From NCBI GenBank assembly GCA_023245355.1, contig JAHFKN010000005.1, forward strand, positions 1 through 33,289: a DNA stretch of 33,289 nucleotides. The letters are read 5' to 3'. Of this stretch, positions 19,220 through 27,677 are shown one piece after another (the first letter of the stretch is position 1; every line of letters starts with the position of its first letter). The notes below the pieces were generated by a model. That model was not told where the DNA came from, searched no databases, and saw only the letters and a program-made list of their open reading frames with translations. A program made the position numbers and the translations under genes. The stretch comes from Candidatus Gottesmanbacteria bacterium (GTDB taxonomy: Bacteria > Patescibacteriota > Microgenomatia > UBA10105 > UBA927).

Positions 19220-19840
19220 TTAACGAGAATAATACTCGATAACCAATTGTGTATTTATATCTTCTTTCACGTCATCACGCTCCGGCAATCTGACAACCTT
19301 ACCGGTTCCCGATTGACGGGCCAGCCAACCAGCCGGAACAAATGTCTTATCATCCAGCATTTTTTTAATGGCCGGAATGTTTGCTGATTTTGCTTTCAGT
19401 GTTATGACTTCGTCTTTTGCAACCAGATAGGAAGGAATGTTTACCTTTTTTCCGTTCACAAATACGTGTCCGTGAGATACAAACTGACGTGCTGACGTTC
19501 TGGTAGGAGCAAGTCCCAACCGATACAGCGTGTTATCCAGTCTGCGCTCCAGAAACTGTACCAGCATGTCGCCGGTATTGCCGCGCCATTTCCGTGCCAT
19601 CGCATAATAACGGCGGAATTGCCGTTCCATAATTCCGTACAGACGCTTCATTTTCTGCTTCTCGCGGAGCTGCGTTCCGTATCCGGAAATCTTTCTGCGC
19701 ATTTTCTGACCGTGTTGCCCCGGAGGAACATTGAGACGACGCAGAAGTCCGGCATGACTTTTGGTGCCGATCGTTTTAAGGCCTAAATCAATGCCTTCTT
19801 TGCGTGCTAATCTGTTTTTCGGTCCTGTATATTTACCCAT
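19220..19840 (-). CDS. rpsD: 30S ribosomal protein S4
   Basis: MGKYTGPKNRLARKEGIDLGLK, REKQKMKRLYGIMERQFRRYY, RLDNTLYRLGLAPTRTSARQFVSHGHVFVNGKKVNIPSYLV. Confidence 0.97.
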   Translation of the reverse strand: MGKYTGPKNRLARKEGIDLGLKTIGTKSHAGLLRRLNVPPGQHGQKMRRKISGYGTQLREKQKMKRLYGIMERQFRRYYAMARKWRGNTGDMLVQFLERRLDNTLYRLGLAPTRTSARQFVSHGHVFVNGKKVNIPSYLVAKDEVITLKAKSANIPAIKKMLDDKTFVPAGWLARQSGTGKVVRLPERDDVKEDINTQLVIEYYSR

Positions 19841-19844
19841 AGTG

Positions 19845-20216
19845 TTATACTCTCCGTTTTTTCTTCGGACGCACACCGTTATGCGGAATCGGCGTCACAT
19901 CAGCAATAAGCGAAATTCCCAACCCGACTGCTTTAAGCGCGCGGAGCGCCGCATCACGGCCCGCTCCCGGTCCTTTGATGTAGACTTCTACTTCACGGAG
20001 TCCTGCATCCATCGCTTTGCGTGCCACGCCTTCTACTGCGGTTGTTGCTGCATACGGGGTTGCTCTGCGGGCACCTTTAAATCCCACCAGACCCGATGAG
20101 CCCCAGAACAATGAATTGCCGTGCTCGTCGGTTATCGTTACCAGTGTGTTATTAAACGTCGCGGTAATATATACGCGGCCTTTTGTCGGAATAGTCTTGG
20201 TAATTTTTGTTGCCAT
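19845..20216 (-). CDS. rpsK: 30S ribosomal protein S11
   Basis: [45 protein letters not shown]...[18 protein letters not shown]. Confidence 0.98.
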   Translation of the reverse strand: MATKITKTIPTKGRVYITATFNNTLVTITDEHGNSLFWGSSGLVGFKGARRATPYAATTAVEGVARKAMDAGLREVEVYIKGPGAGRDAALRALKAVGLGISLIADVTPIPHNGVRPKKKRRV

Positions 20217-20219
20217 AGG

Positions 20220-20630
20220 TTACTTTGTTTCCGCTGCCGGTGCATCCTGCTTTGCGCGGTCTTCTTTCTTCAGGGCTCCGACGGTCATACGCTTGCCCCG
20301 TTTAGTACGTGCATTTGTCCTGGTCCGTTGACCCCGGCTCGGCAGTTTATGTGAATGCCTCATGCCGCGGTACGATTTGATTTCAACTAAGCGTTTGATA
20401 TTGTTTCCGACAGCCCGGCGCAGATCTCCTTCTACCATCGCCTCTTTTTCGATAATCTTGGTAAGCTTACTCACCTCATCGTCGGAGAGCGTTTTAAATC
20501 TCCGTGATCCGTCGAGTTCTGCCTTGACTAAAATCGCCTTTACGTTAGATCGTCCTATACCATACAGATAGGTAAGGGCAATGTCTAATCGTTTCTCGTT
20601 TGGTAAATCAACTCCAGATATACGTGCCAT
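20220..20630 (-). CDS. rpsM: 30S ribosomal protein S13
   Basis: MARISGVDLPNEKRLDIALTYLYGIGRSNVKAIL...SYRGMRHSHKLPSRGQRTRTNARTKRG. Confidence 0.98.
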   Translation of the reverse strand: MARISGVDLPNEKRLDIALTYLYGIGRSNVKAILVKAELDGSRRFKTLSDDEVSKLTKIIEKEAMVEGDLRRAVGNNIKRLVEIKSYRGMRHSHKLPSRGQRTRTNARTKRGKRMTVGALKKEDRAKQDAPAAETK

Positions 20631-20751
20631 AACTTTTTACTCGGAGGGGCAAACCCAGAAAGGGTTTTCCCCTTCCGACGCTTCGCTGCCTCCCTTTTCT
20701 GTTGTGTCCTCAGCCTGAAATAAATTCAGGCATCGGATAATTATTCATGTC

Positions 20752-20865
20752 TTATCCTTGTCGTTGTTTATGCTTCGGATTTTCGCAAATAACAAACACC
20801 CGCCCTCTCCGGCGGACAATTTTACATTTTCTGCACATTGGTTTAATACTTGCTCGGACCTTCAT
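20752..20865 (-). CDS. rpmJ: 50S ribosomal protein L36 (37 aa, below the supplied ORF-track cutoff)
   Basis: Translation [37 protein letters not shown]. Confidence 0.97.
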   Translation of the reverse strand: MKVRASIKPMCRKCKIVRRRGRVFVICENPKHKQRQG

Positions 20866-20872
20866 AATCCCT

Positions 20873-21091
20873 CTATTTCATTCTGTACGTGATCCTTCCT
20901 TTAGTCGGATCATACGGTGTCATCTCGATTTTTACCCGGTCACCCGGCATGATCCTGATAAAATGCAGACGCATTTTACCGGACAGATGACACAACACAA
21001 TATGGCCGTTTGGTAACTTCACTCGAAACAACGTATTCGGCAAACATTCTGCAACCTCACCGTCAATCTCTATATTTCCCTGATGTGCCAT
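20873..21091 (-). CDS. infA: Translation initiation factor IF-1
   Basis: [68 protein letters not shown]. Confidence 0.97.
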   Translation of the reverse strand: MAHQGNIEIDGEVAECLPNTLFRVKLPNGHIVLCHLSGKMRLHFIRIMPGDRVKIEMTPYDPTKGRITYRMK

Positions 21092-21099
21092 AAAATAAC

Positions 21100-21135
21100 A
21101 ACAAACTTCCCTCTTAGTTAGAGAGGGAGCTTGTT
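21100..21135 (-). promoter_or_regulatory. Terminator-like hairpin in the infA leader
   Basis: On minus: AACAAGCTCCCTCT-CTAACTA-AGAGGGAAGTTTGTT then GTTATTTTATG; ~14-bp stem with one bulge and one G:U. Confidence 0.7.
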
Positions 21136-21144
21136 AAGAGTCTT

Positions 21145-21173
21145 ATTGTACCGCATACGGGGTGTTTGGTCAA
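21145..21173 (-). promoter_or_regulatory. infA promoter: TTGACC-N17-TACAAT
   Basis: On minus: TTGACC (21173-21168), exactly 17-bp spacer, TACAAT (21150-21145). Confidence 0.75.
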
Positions 21174-21199
21174 CCGGGGCAATCCTGTCGGTTTTAGCC

Positions 21200-22834
21200 T
21201 CAAAAATACCCATCGTTTATGAGTTTTTTCCGTTTCTCCGTATCGAGCCAGTCGGGAAATTCGCCGCTGACGGAAGCGTACTTGGGAGACGCGCGCAAAA
21301 TATTTTCCAGCGCATCATCCAGTTTTCCGGCGATATCCAGATGAGTACCCAAAACATTATTTTGTTCCAGCGGATCTTTCATGAGATCAAACAACTCCAC
21401 ATAATGCCTGTCTTCTGAATTGTTTTTATACATCTTCCACCTGTTGTTTCTGATCGACACAATTGCGTCACCGCGGTGTTCTCCTATAAGGTACCGCTGC
21501 CCGACCTGCTGCTCCCCCCTGCCTTCCAGCACCGGCACGGCACTCTGCCCTTCCAGCGGAGCAGTCGGCCGGATACCCACAAGATTGAGCAGCGTCGGAT
21601 AAATATCAATCGCCTGAATCAACTCATGAAACACGCCGTTCTGCACTCTCGGGACCGCCATGATAAACGGGGCGTGTACCGCAGTATTATAGATATTCCA
21701 TGCGTGTTCAAATTCTCCGTGTTCCATAATTTCTTCCCCGTTATCAGAAAGGATTATGACGATGGTTTTCCGTTTCACTTCGGGCAGACTGACAAAATCC
21801 AACAATGCTTTCATATCGGCGTCCACCTGATACAACCGTTCGTCGTACAGGCTTTTTATGTAGGTAACCATCTCAGGGTCACCTTTGTCCACTAAGGCCC
21901 AGTACCAGCTGATATGCAGATAATACTGTTCATAGAGCGGCAACGTCCAAAACAATTCTTCCGCCTGTTTAAGATCTCCGTTTGCGACAAACGTCCCCAA
22001 CTGAGACACGATACGGCTGTTGCGCCCGGAACTTTCCGCGGTATCGCTTCCTATAAGACGCTGTTGGAATTGCGTAATCACATACCGGTAAAACGGAATC
22101 GTACTTACGTGAAATTCATCCTGTGTTACCGGAATAAACGGAAACATGCGCGTATTCGTAAATTTCCATGGTCCCTTTCCCGGCAAATACGGCGCATGCG
22201 GAGCGTAGGTATGCAAAAACATAAATGTCGGTTTATCACCCCGGAATAACGGCAATAGCTCCTTGTATTTTGCCGGCCAGTCCGGCAACGTACCGTCTAT
22301 GTGATGAAACTCGGTAAATCCGCGTTCCAACCCCTTATCAAGCGGCAGATTAATATCGTCAGTAATCCCCGCCCAAACGGCGCGGTATCCGTTGTTTTTC
22401 AGCACGTTTGTAAACGTCGGGATATCAGGATTTAACGAATCCTTCAGCGCCTCAATGACATGGTGCGTACTCGGATATAATCCGGTAAAAATCGACATAT
22501 GACTGTCGAGCGTAAACGATGTCTGGGTAAAAAAACGGGAAAACAGAATGTTTTTTTTGGCAAACGCACACAAGTTAGGCGTCGTATCACGGCTATACCC
22601 GTAACAGGGCATTTCATCCGCACGCATCGTATCCAGATTTACAAGAATGATATTACAGTCCGGACACTTGGGCAGACCGGGAACGGCAAATGGCAGTCTG
22701 TATATGATTTCATTGCGTGCTCTCCGGGCTATTCCCGGCGCCCACACCATCACGGCGATGACACCGGCAATTCCCACCATGAATACGGCCATACGCGTAT
22801 GGTTTATGAAAAAATTCAATACGGTTGACCTCAT
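21200..22834 (-). CDS. Membrane-anchored sulfatase-fold (alkaline phosphatase superfamily) hydrolase/transferase
   Basis: N-terminal TM; CPDCNIILVNLDTMRADEMPCYGY; TSFTLDSHMSIFTGLYPSTHHV; ILSDNGEEIMEHGEFEHAWNIYNTAVHAPFI. Confidence 0.9.
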   Translation of the reverse strand: MRSTVLNFFINHTRMAVFMVGIAGVIAVMVWAPGIARRARNEIIYRLPFAVPGLPKCPDCNIILVNLDTMRADEMPCYGYSRDTTPNLCAFAKKNILFSRFFTQTSFTLDSHMSIFTGLYPSTHHVIEALKDSLNPDIPTFTNVLKNNGYRAVWAGITDDINLPLDKGLERGFTEFHHIDGTLPDWPAKYKELLPLFRGDKPTFMFLHTYAPHAPYLPGKGPWKFTNTRMFPFIPVTQDEFHVSTIPFYRYVITQFQQRLIGSDTAESSGRNSRIVSQLGTFVANGDLKQAEELFWTLPLYEQYYLHISWYWALVDKGDPEMVTYIKSLYDERLYQVDADMKALLDFVSLPEVKRKTIVIILSDNGEEIMEHGEFEHAWNIYNTAVHAPFIMAVPRVQNGVFHELIQAIDIYPTLLNLVGIRPTAPLEGQSAVPVLEGRGEQQVGQRYLIGEHRGDAIVSIRNNRWKMYKNNSEDRHYVELFDLMKDPLEQNNVLGTHLDIAGKLDDALENILRASPKYASVSGEFPDWLDTEKRKKLINDGYF

Positions 22835-22836
22835 GA

Positions 22837-24216
22837 TTATTTTCCGGAACTTTTCGTCGGCTGCAGGGATAAGCCATGAATATATAAGGCATCAATGAGC
22901 TCTGACGCTTTCGTACTGCCGCCGGAAAACAGATCTTCCGTCTCTTTGGGATCCTTATTGATGTTGTACAGTTGTTTCATCTGCGATTCTTCATCCATGA
23001 TGAGTTTCCACTGATCATACGTCCGCAGGGCCTTTTGAAATGTTGCATACCGGTACGATGTTTCGGCAAACACGTTCAGCCGGAGATCTTTCCCCGTCAG
23101 CGCGGGCACAAGCGTGGTACCCCGAAGCTGCATACTGAATTGCGGATCAGGGGTTTTTCCGATAAGGGAAAAAATGGTCGGAATAATATCTATAGAGCGG
23201 ACCTGCGTAGATATTTTTTTGTTCCCCGGCGTTCCCGGGACAACCAGTATGAGCGGAATATGAAGAACCTCGTCAAATAACGTCATACCATGATCAATCC
23301 TTCCATGCTCATAAAACTCGTCCCCGTGGTTGGATGTAAATATGACGATAGTTTTTTCTGACAGCTGTAACGATTCGATTTCACTGATAATTTGCCGTAC
23401 GGACGTATCTAACCGTGCTGCTTTTTCATCATAAATGCTGCGCAAAAACGAAACGTCGTCCCCCGTCAGGAAAATTTTTCCGTTTTTTACCCCTTCCTCA
23501 CGCAGCGATTTTTGTTCCTCCGCCGAACCGGTCAGTTTTCCCGCATAGGAAGCACTCACATACCGACGGTCAAGTCCGCCCTGAGGGATATATTGTCCGT
23601 GGACGTCAAATCCGTGGATGAACAAAAACATTTTTTCGTTCCTGTGTTTCCGGATAAATTCCGTCGCTTTCGGAAGCACCGAAAGCAACCCGTCAAACGC
23701 ATCACCGCTTACATACTCGTCAAATCCTTTATCAAAACCGTACGATGCGGAAAGCGCAGCTCCTCCTGCAAAACCGCCGGTAACGTATCCCATCAATTTA
23801 AGATTTTCTGCAAGCGTCGTAAGAGCCGGCGCCGTTTCGGATAATCGTGCAGGGATGAATTCTTTTTTCGGATCATCCGGAATCAATTCCTTGTTCAGGA
23901 TGCCGTGTGTTGAAGGGTATGTCCCGGTCATGAGGCTCATGGCGGCGGGCAATGTCCACGGGGCTACGGAAAACGCCCTGGTAAATACGTATCCTTTTTT
24001 GGCTAATGCATCGAGTGTCGGTGTAGTATTTCTGGGATTCCCATATACGGAGAGCGCATCTGCACGGAGCGGATCTATAACGACTAAAAGAATATTACAG
24101 TCTTTGCATTGACCCTCAATACCCGACCTCCGGACAAATACCTGCCGTATCACCAATCCTGCAGCAGCCAACATTGCTATGAACATGATTAGCTTCACCA
24201 CGTTCCATCTGTTCAT
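22837..24216 (-). CDS. Membrane-anchored sulfatase-fold (alkaline phosphatase superfamily) hydrolase/transferase
   Basis: N-terminal TM; QCKDCNILLVVIDPLRADALSVYGN; APWTLPAAMSLMTGTYPSTHGI; FTSNHGDEFYEHGRIDHGMTLFDEVLHIPLI. ATG at 24216 preferred over TTG 24225. Confidence 0.88.
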   Translation of the reverse strand: MNRWNVVKLIMFIAMLAAAGLVIRQVFVRRSGIEGQCKDCNILLVVIDPLRADALSVYGNPRNTTPTLDALAKKGYVFTRAFSVAPWTLPAAMSLMTGTYPSTHGILNKELIPDDPKKEFIPARLSETAPALTTLAENLKLMGYVTGGFAGGAALSASYGFDKGFDEYVSGDAFDGLLSVLPKATEFIRKHRNEKMFLFIHGFDVHGQYIPQGGLDRRYVSASYAGKLTGSAEEQKSLREEGVKNGKIFLTGDDVSFLRSIYDEKAARLDTSVRQIISEIESLQLSEKTIVIFTSNHGDEFYEHGRIDHGMTLFDEVLHIPLILVVPGTPGNKKISTQVRSIDIIPTIFSLIGKTPDPQFSMQLRGTTLVPALTGKDLRLNVFAETSYRYATFQKALRTYDQWKLIMDEESQMKQLYNINKDPKETEDLFSGGSTKASELIDALYIHGLSLQPTKSSGK

Positions 24217-24226
24217 AATAATCAAC

Positions 24227-24232
24227 TATAAT
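24227..24232 (+). promoter_or_regulatory. Candidate -10 (TATAAT) for the embedded + strand gene
   Basis: TATAAT 15 nt before ATG 24247 in a 30-bp divergent gap; no convincing -35. Confidence 0.5.
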
Positions 24233-24246
24233 ACAAGTATACGGCT

Positions 24247-24849
24247 ATGACCAGCGCACGATACACGGCATTTCTTTTCCTGACGGTTCTTTCCGGTATA
24301 CTGATACACACATGGTGGACGAAACGCCCGGTGTCACTGTGCAATACCCTCTCCTGCATTCAGATGGATGATTCATCACGTTTCCGCAACAAAGATACCT
24401 ACAGCGACACGCAGAGCACCTACCGGGCATTATTTGAACACAACGGGCGGTTTCTGCGCATAGATGCGCAGCGCACAGCCCAAAATTCAGCCGGACAGGA
24501 GCGTGACGCGGCAGTAACAAAAATAAAAGCCATGTTTGAAAAAGCACCGGCCCCTTACCCCGGGGAGATATCCGACGCGATCGTCTGCGATCCTGCATTT
24601 GTCCCGACATATGAGGAAATAGGACCCGATAAAGCACGCATTTCCCTGTTTGTCGGATATCTCAACAACAGAATGACGTTCGGTTCCTGTTCGCAAAGTC
24701 AGGCGGTCTACCGCGGGGCACTCGCTCTCATGCATTGTGCGGAACAATCCCTGCTACTGAGAGTAGAGCTGATTGCCAAAACCGATGACTTCGTGATCCA
24801 CGAAAAAGAACTGATGAATCAAATCCGTTCGCTTCGGTGTGGGAAGTAG
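24247..24849 (+). CDS. Hypothetical membrane-anchored exported protein with six cysteines
   Basis: N-terminal TM (YTAFLFLTVLSGILIHTWW), no recognised domain, Cys in SLCNTLSC, IVCDP, GSCSQ, MHCAE, LRCGK. Intact 200-codon ORF, stop 2 nt from the convergent neighbour. Confidence 0.7.
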   Translation: MTSARYTAFLFLTVLSGILIHTWWTKRPVSLCNTLSCIQMDDSSRFRNKDTYSDTQSTYRALFEHNGRFLRIDAQRTAQNSAGQERDAAVTKIKAMFEKAPAPYPGEISDAIVCDPAFVPTYEEIGPDKARISLFVGYLNNRMTFGSCSQSQAVYRGALALMHCAEQSLLLRVELIAKTDDFVIHEKELMNQIRSLRCGK

Positions 24850-24851
24850 AA

Positions 24852-26849
24852 TCAGCGGGTGAATATCTCGAGCGGTTTACCCTGCACGAATGACGGGATA
24901 GCAACTCCCAACGCGTTCATAATTGTCGGATATTGCTGAATCAGGGAGAACGGCTTGTCGCCCAAAAAGTTATTCTTCTTCACGCCGGGACCGGCCATAA
25001 TAAACGGTGTCCACATACCCGGCACATCAGCGGCTTTGATCGCCTGTTTGTATCCGGAAACCAAAGGCGCCGAAAACGGAACCAGATCAGCAGACATTTC
25101 TTCGTTCCATCCGTACCCCGGCGTATTTGCAATTACCAGGTCTCCGATGCGGTCGGGATCAAGCTGCATATAGGACTTTGCATTTTCCCATTTCACGATC
25201 TCTACGACGGGGGCTATCCCATTCTCATCTTTGAGATCTTTGAGTGTACTCATAACTTCATCCCGCAACGCCTCATATGCCGGTCCGCTTGCCCGGGTAT
25301 ATTTTCCGGCCAAGCCTGCTGGATTGATGTACACGTGCGCCATTTTAAGATACATGACTTTTGACTGTTTCCAGTCGATAATCGGCTCACCGGTTTTCGG
25401 ATCAATCGTGAATTTAAGCCATCCTTTTTTAGCAAACACGTTGTTTAAATTCACGCTCCGGTCAAGCGGAACCGCTCCGTGATCGCTACTTAAGACGATA
25501 TAGGTATTTTTGTCGGCCACTTTGAGTATTTCCCCGATCATCCCGTCAAGCTTTTTGTACATATCCTGCACTTCATTCCACAACTGATCCCGCACTTTCG
25601 GATCCATGGAGGCGTAGGAAGCACTCTTGGGATCCACCCCGCTCATCCACCATTTGCTGGTCAGCATCTGATTGGGCGTGTAGATATCGTGAATGACGAC
25701 GTCAGGAGAAAAATCATTTACCATGGCGCCGACGGCTTTCGTATGCCAGTCAAACGAAAGTTTGGCTTCGTCCATGAATGCTTTTTTGTCCTCGGGGTAA
25801 TAGATAAGCTGCGCGGGGAAATTATCCGCAAAATCCGTCATGGGTCCCACTGACTTTTCGAGTGCGTCAGCGGCAGCTTCAGGGAACGTAATATTGCGGT
25901 TTAATGCGTCGTAAAGTAACCTGATGCGGAAAAATCCGTTATCGCCGAGTTTTATGACTCCCGCTTTCACATGCGAATCTACATTGACGGACTTGTCTGC
26001 TGTTTTCCAAACCAATGTGATCGGCTGCCAATCGGTCCAATCCCCGACTGCGATATCACCGAGCTTCGTTTTTTTATCCAGCGAAAACATCACGCGGTCA
26101 GGTGACTTTTTCTCATCATTGGTGCTGTCATATATATAGGCGTACACCGGCGTTCCCCATCCGACGAGTGTTACCTCCGAAGGATCGGAAAAACTCATCG
26201 GAGGCGCTTCCCATCCTTTGGGGGTACCGCCGTCCAGATATTGGGTAAGCTGCGGTCCGAAATAAAACAGTCTGGTTCCCCTGCCCTGCTTTTTCCGCTG
26301 TGTCAGGTCACCGAGCGTTTCGAAATTCAGCGATGCGAAATCCGCTCCCCATCCGCCCCAGCGGCCACGGATAACTATCCCCTTCTGCACTTCCGGCGGC
26401 GTACTGCCGGGAACGGATAAAATTGCTACTTTCATGCCTGCCTCTTCCAGCGTTTTCCAGATAGGCGCTACTTTTTTGGCGGTAGAGCGGAAACCCGGCA
26501 CTGCAACGGCATCCAGAGGCTTGCCGACTTCACGCATGGGCCCGTCATCTACACCATGAACTTCCGGCATGGAACCGGTAAGTAACGTCGCAAAATTTGT
26601 CGGCGTGTGGCTCGGAAAATTCGGATATGAATATCCGTATGATCCGCGCTCCATCAGTTTTTTGATATTCGGGAGTTTCCCCTCGTTTGCCCATGCATAA
26701 ATATTAAAAAGACCGGGCTCAGCACGCATACCGTCGGGGATAAACCAGTAGAGTTTTACCGCGTGTTTCGGAGGGGAATTCCGTTTTTGTATAAATATAA
26801 ATCCACCTAACATCAACAGGGCAAGAACAAGTATGTATGTTCTCTTCAT
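24852..26849 (-). CDS. Type I phosphodiesterase / nucleotide pyrophosphatase-like (alkaline phosphatase superfamily), membrane-anchored
   Basis: N-terminal TM; LYWFIPDGMRAEP; FPSHTPTNFATLLTGSMPEVHGV; YIVLSSDHGAVPLDRSVNLNNVF. Confidence 0.88.
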   Translation of the reverse strand: MKRTYILVLALLMLGGFIFIQKRNSPPKHAVKLYWFIPDGMRAEPGLFNIYAWANEGKLPNIKKLMERGSYGYSYPNFPSHTPTNFATLLTGSMPEVHGVDDGPMREVGKPLDAVAVPGFRSTAKKVAPIWKTLEEAGMKVAILSVPGSTPPEVQKGIVIRGRWGGWGADFASLNFETLGDLTQRKKQGRGTRLFYFGPQLTQYLDGGTPKGWEAPPMSFSDPSEVTLVGWGTPVYAYIYDSTNDEKKSPDRVMFSLDKKTKLGDIAVGDWTDWQPITLVWKTADKSVNVDSHVKAGVIKLGDNGFFRIRLLYDALNRNITFPEAAADALEKSVGPMTDFADNFPAQLIYYPEDKKAFMDEAKLSFDWHTKAVGAMVNDFSPDVVIHDIYTPNQMLTSKWWMSGVDPKSASYASMDPKVRDQLWNEVQDMYKKLDGMIGEILKVADKNTYIVLSSDHGAVPLDRSVNLNNVFAKKGWLKFTIDPKTGEPIIDWKQSKVMYLKMAHVYINPAGLAGKYTRASGPAYEALRDEVMSTLKDLKDENGIAPVVEIVKWENAKSYMQLDPDRIGDLVIANTPGYGWNEEMSADLVPFSAPLVSGYKQAIKAADVPGMWTPFIMAGPGVKKNNFLGDKPFSLIQQYPTIMNALGVAIPSFVQGKPLEIFTR

Positions 26850-26891
26850 TAGCCTTGAGCGTAATACATCAAATACACCTGCGTCAAGGGG

Positions 26892-27677
26892 TTATCCCTT
26901 TGCAGAAAGAAGCGGGGTAAGAATAACCGGGTCGCCGTCAGTAATTGCTACCGTATGTTCAAATACTGAAGACAGTGAATGATCCCGGGTCGCAATCGAC
27001 CATCCGTCATCAAGATAAATCATCGCGGGATTCCCCATGGTATAGATTACCTCTATGGCTATCGTCATGCCGGTTGTAAGGGGCGGTGTTTTTTCTATTG
27101 AACCCTTCAGATACCCCGGAATCTGTGGGGGTTCATGCAGTGTCGTACCGACTCCGTGCCCGACTAATGATTTGGCTATCCCGTACCCCGATCCTTCGAC
27201 AATATCCTGGATTACTTTTGAGATATGTCCGACTCTGTTACCGTTTCTTGCCTGCTTCGTTGCTTCCGTCAATGCATCGAGCCCAACCTGCAAAAATTTC
27301 TCCACACGTTTTGGCGTCTCATACGTGCTGCCCGGCGCCCGGATAACTTTTGTCCATGCGGTATCCGTATGATACGTCTTATGGATAAGCCCGATATCGA
27401 TCGTAAGAACATCTCCTTCTTTTACTCTGTATTCCGACGGGATACCGTGTACAATCACGTCGTTAATACAAAGACATGTTGCCCATTTATAATCGGCGAC
27501 CGTCGAAAACGACGGCTTCATGCCGGCCTCTTTTATGCGCTTTTGTGCACGCGCTTCTATCTCCAAAAGCGACACACCGGGAATTGCCATATCAACAAGT
27601 TCTTTCAGTACCAAAGAGAGGACAGCTCCTCCCTCTTTCATCGCGGATATTTTCTGTTCCGTTTGTTTGTCACTCAT
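26892..27677 (-). CDS. map: Methionine aminopeptidase type I
   Basis: VLTIDIGLIHKTYHTDTAWTKV, VGHGVGTTLHEPPQIPGY, GMTIAIEVIYTMG, SIATRDHSLSSVFEHTVAIT. Confidence 0.96.
   Translation of the reverse strand: MSDKQTEQKISAMKEGGAVLSLVLKELVDMAIPGVSLLEIEARAQKRIKEAGMKPSFSTVADYKWATCLCINDVIVHGIPSEYRVKEGDVLTIDIGLIHKTYHTDTAWTKVIRAPGSTYETPKRVEKFLQVGLDALTEATKQARNGNRVGHISKVIQDIVEGSGYGIAKSLVGHGVGTTLHEPPQIPGYLKGSIEKTPPLTTGMTIAIEVIYTMGNPAMIYLDDGWSIATRDHSLSSVFEHTVAITDGDPVILTPLLSAKG

Noticed and set aside
21476-22249. 139-aa and 111-aa + strand ORFs inside the sulfatase-like gene
   Set aside because: Antisense shadow of a well-supported sulfatase-fold CDS.
26850-26891. Possible promoter TTGACG...TATTAC for the cassette upstream of the phosphodiesterase-like gene
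   Set aside because: Spacer is only 15 bp and the -10 match is weak; not reported as a feature.
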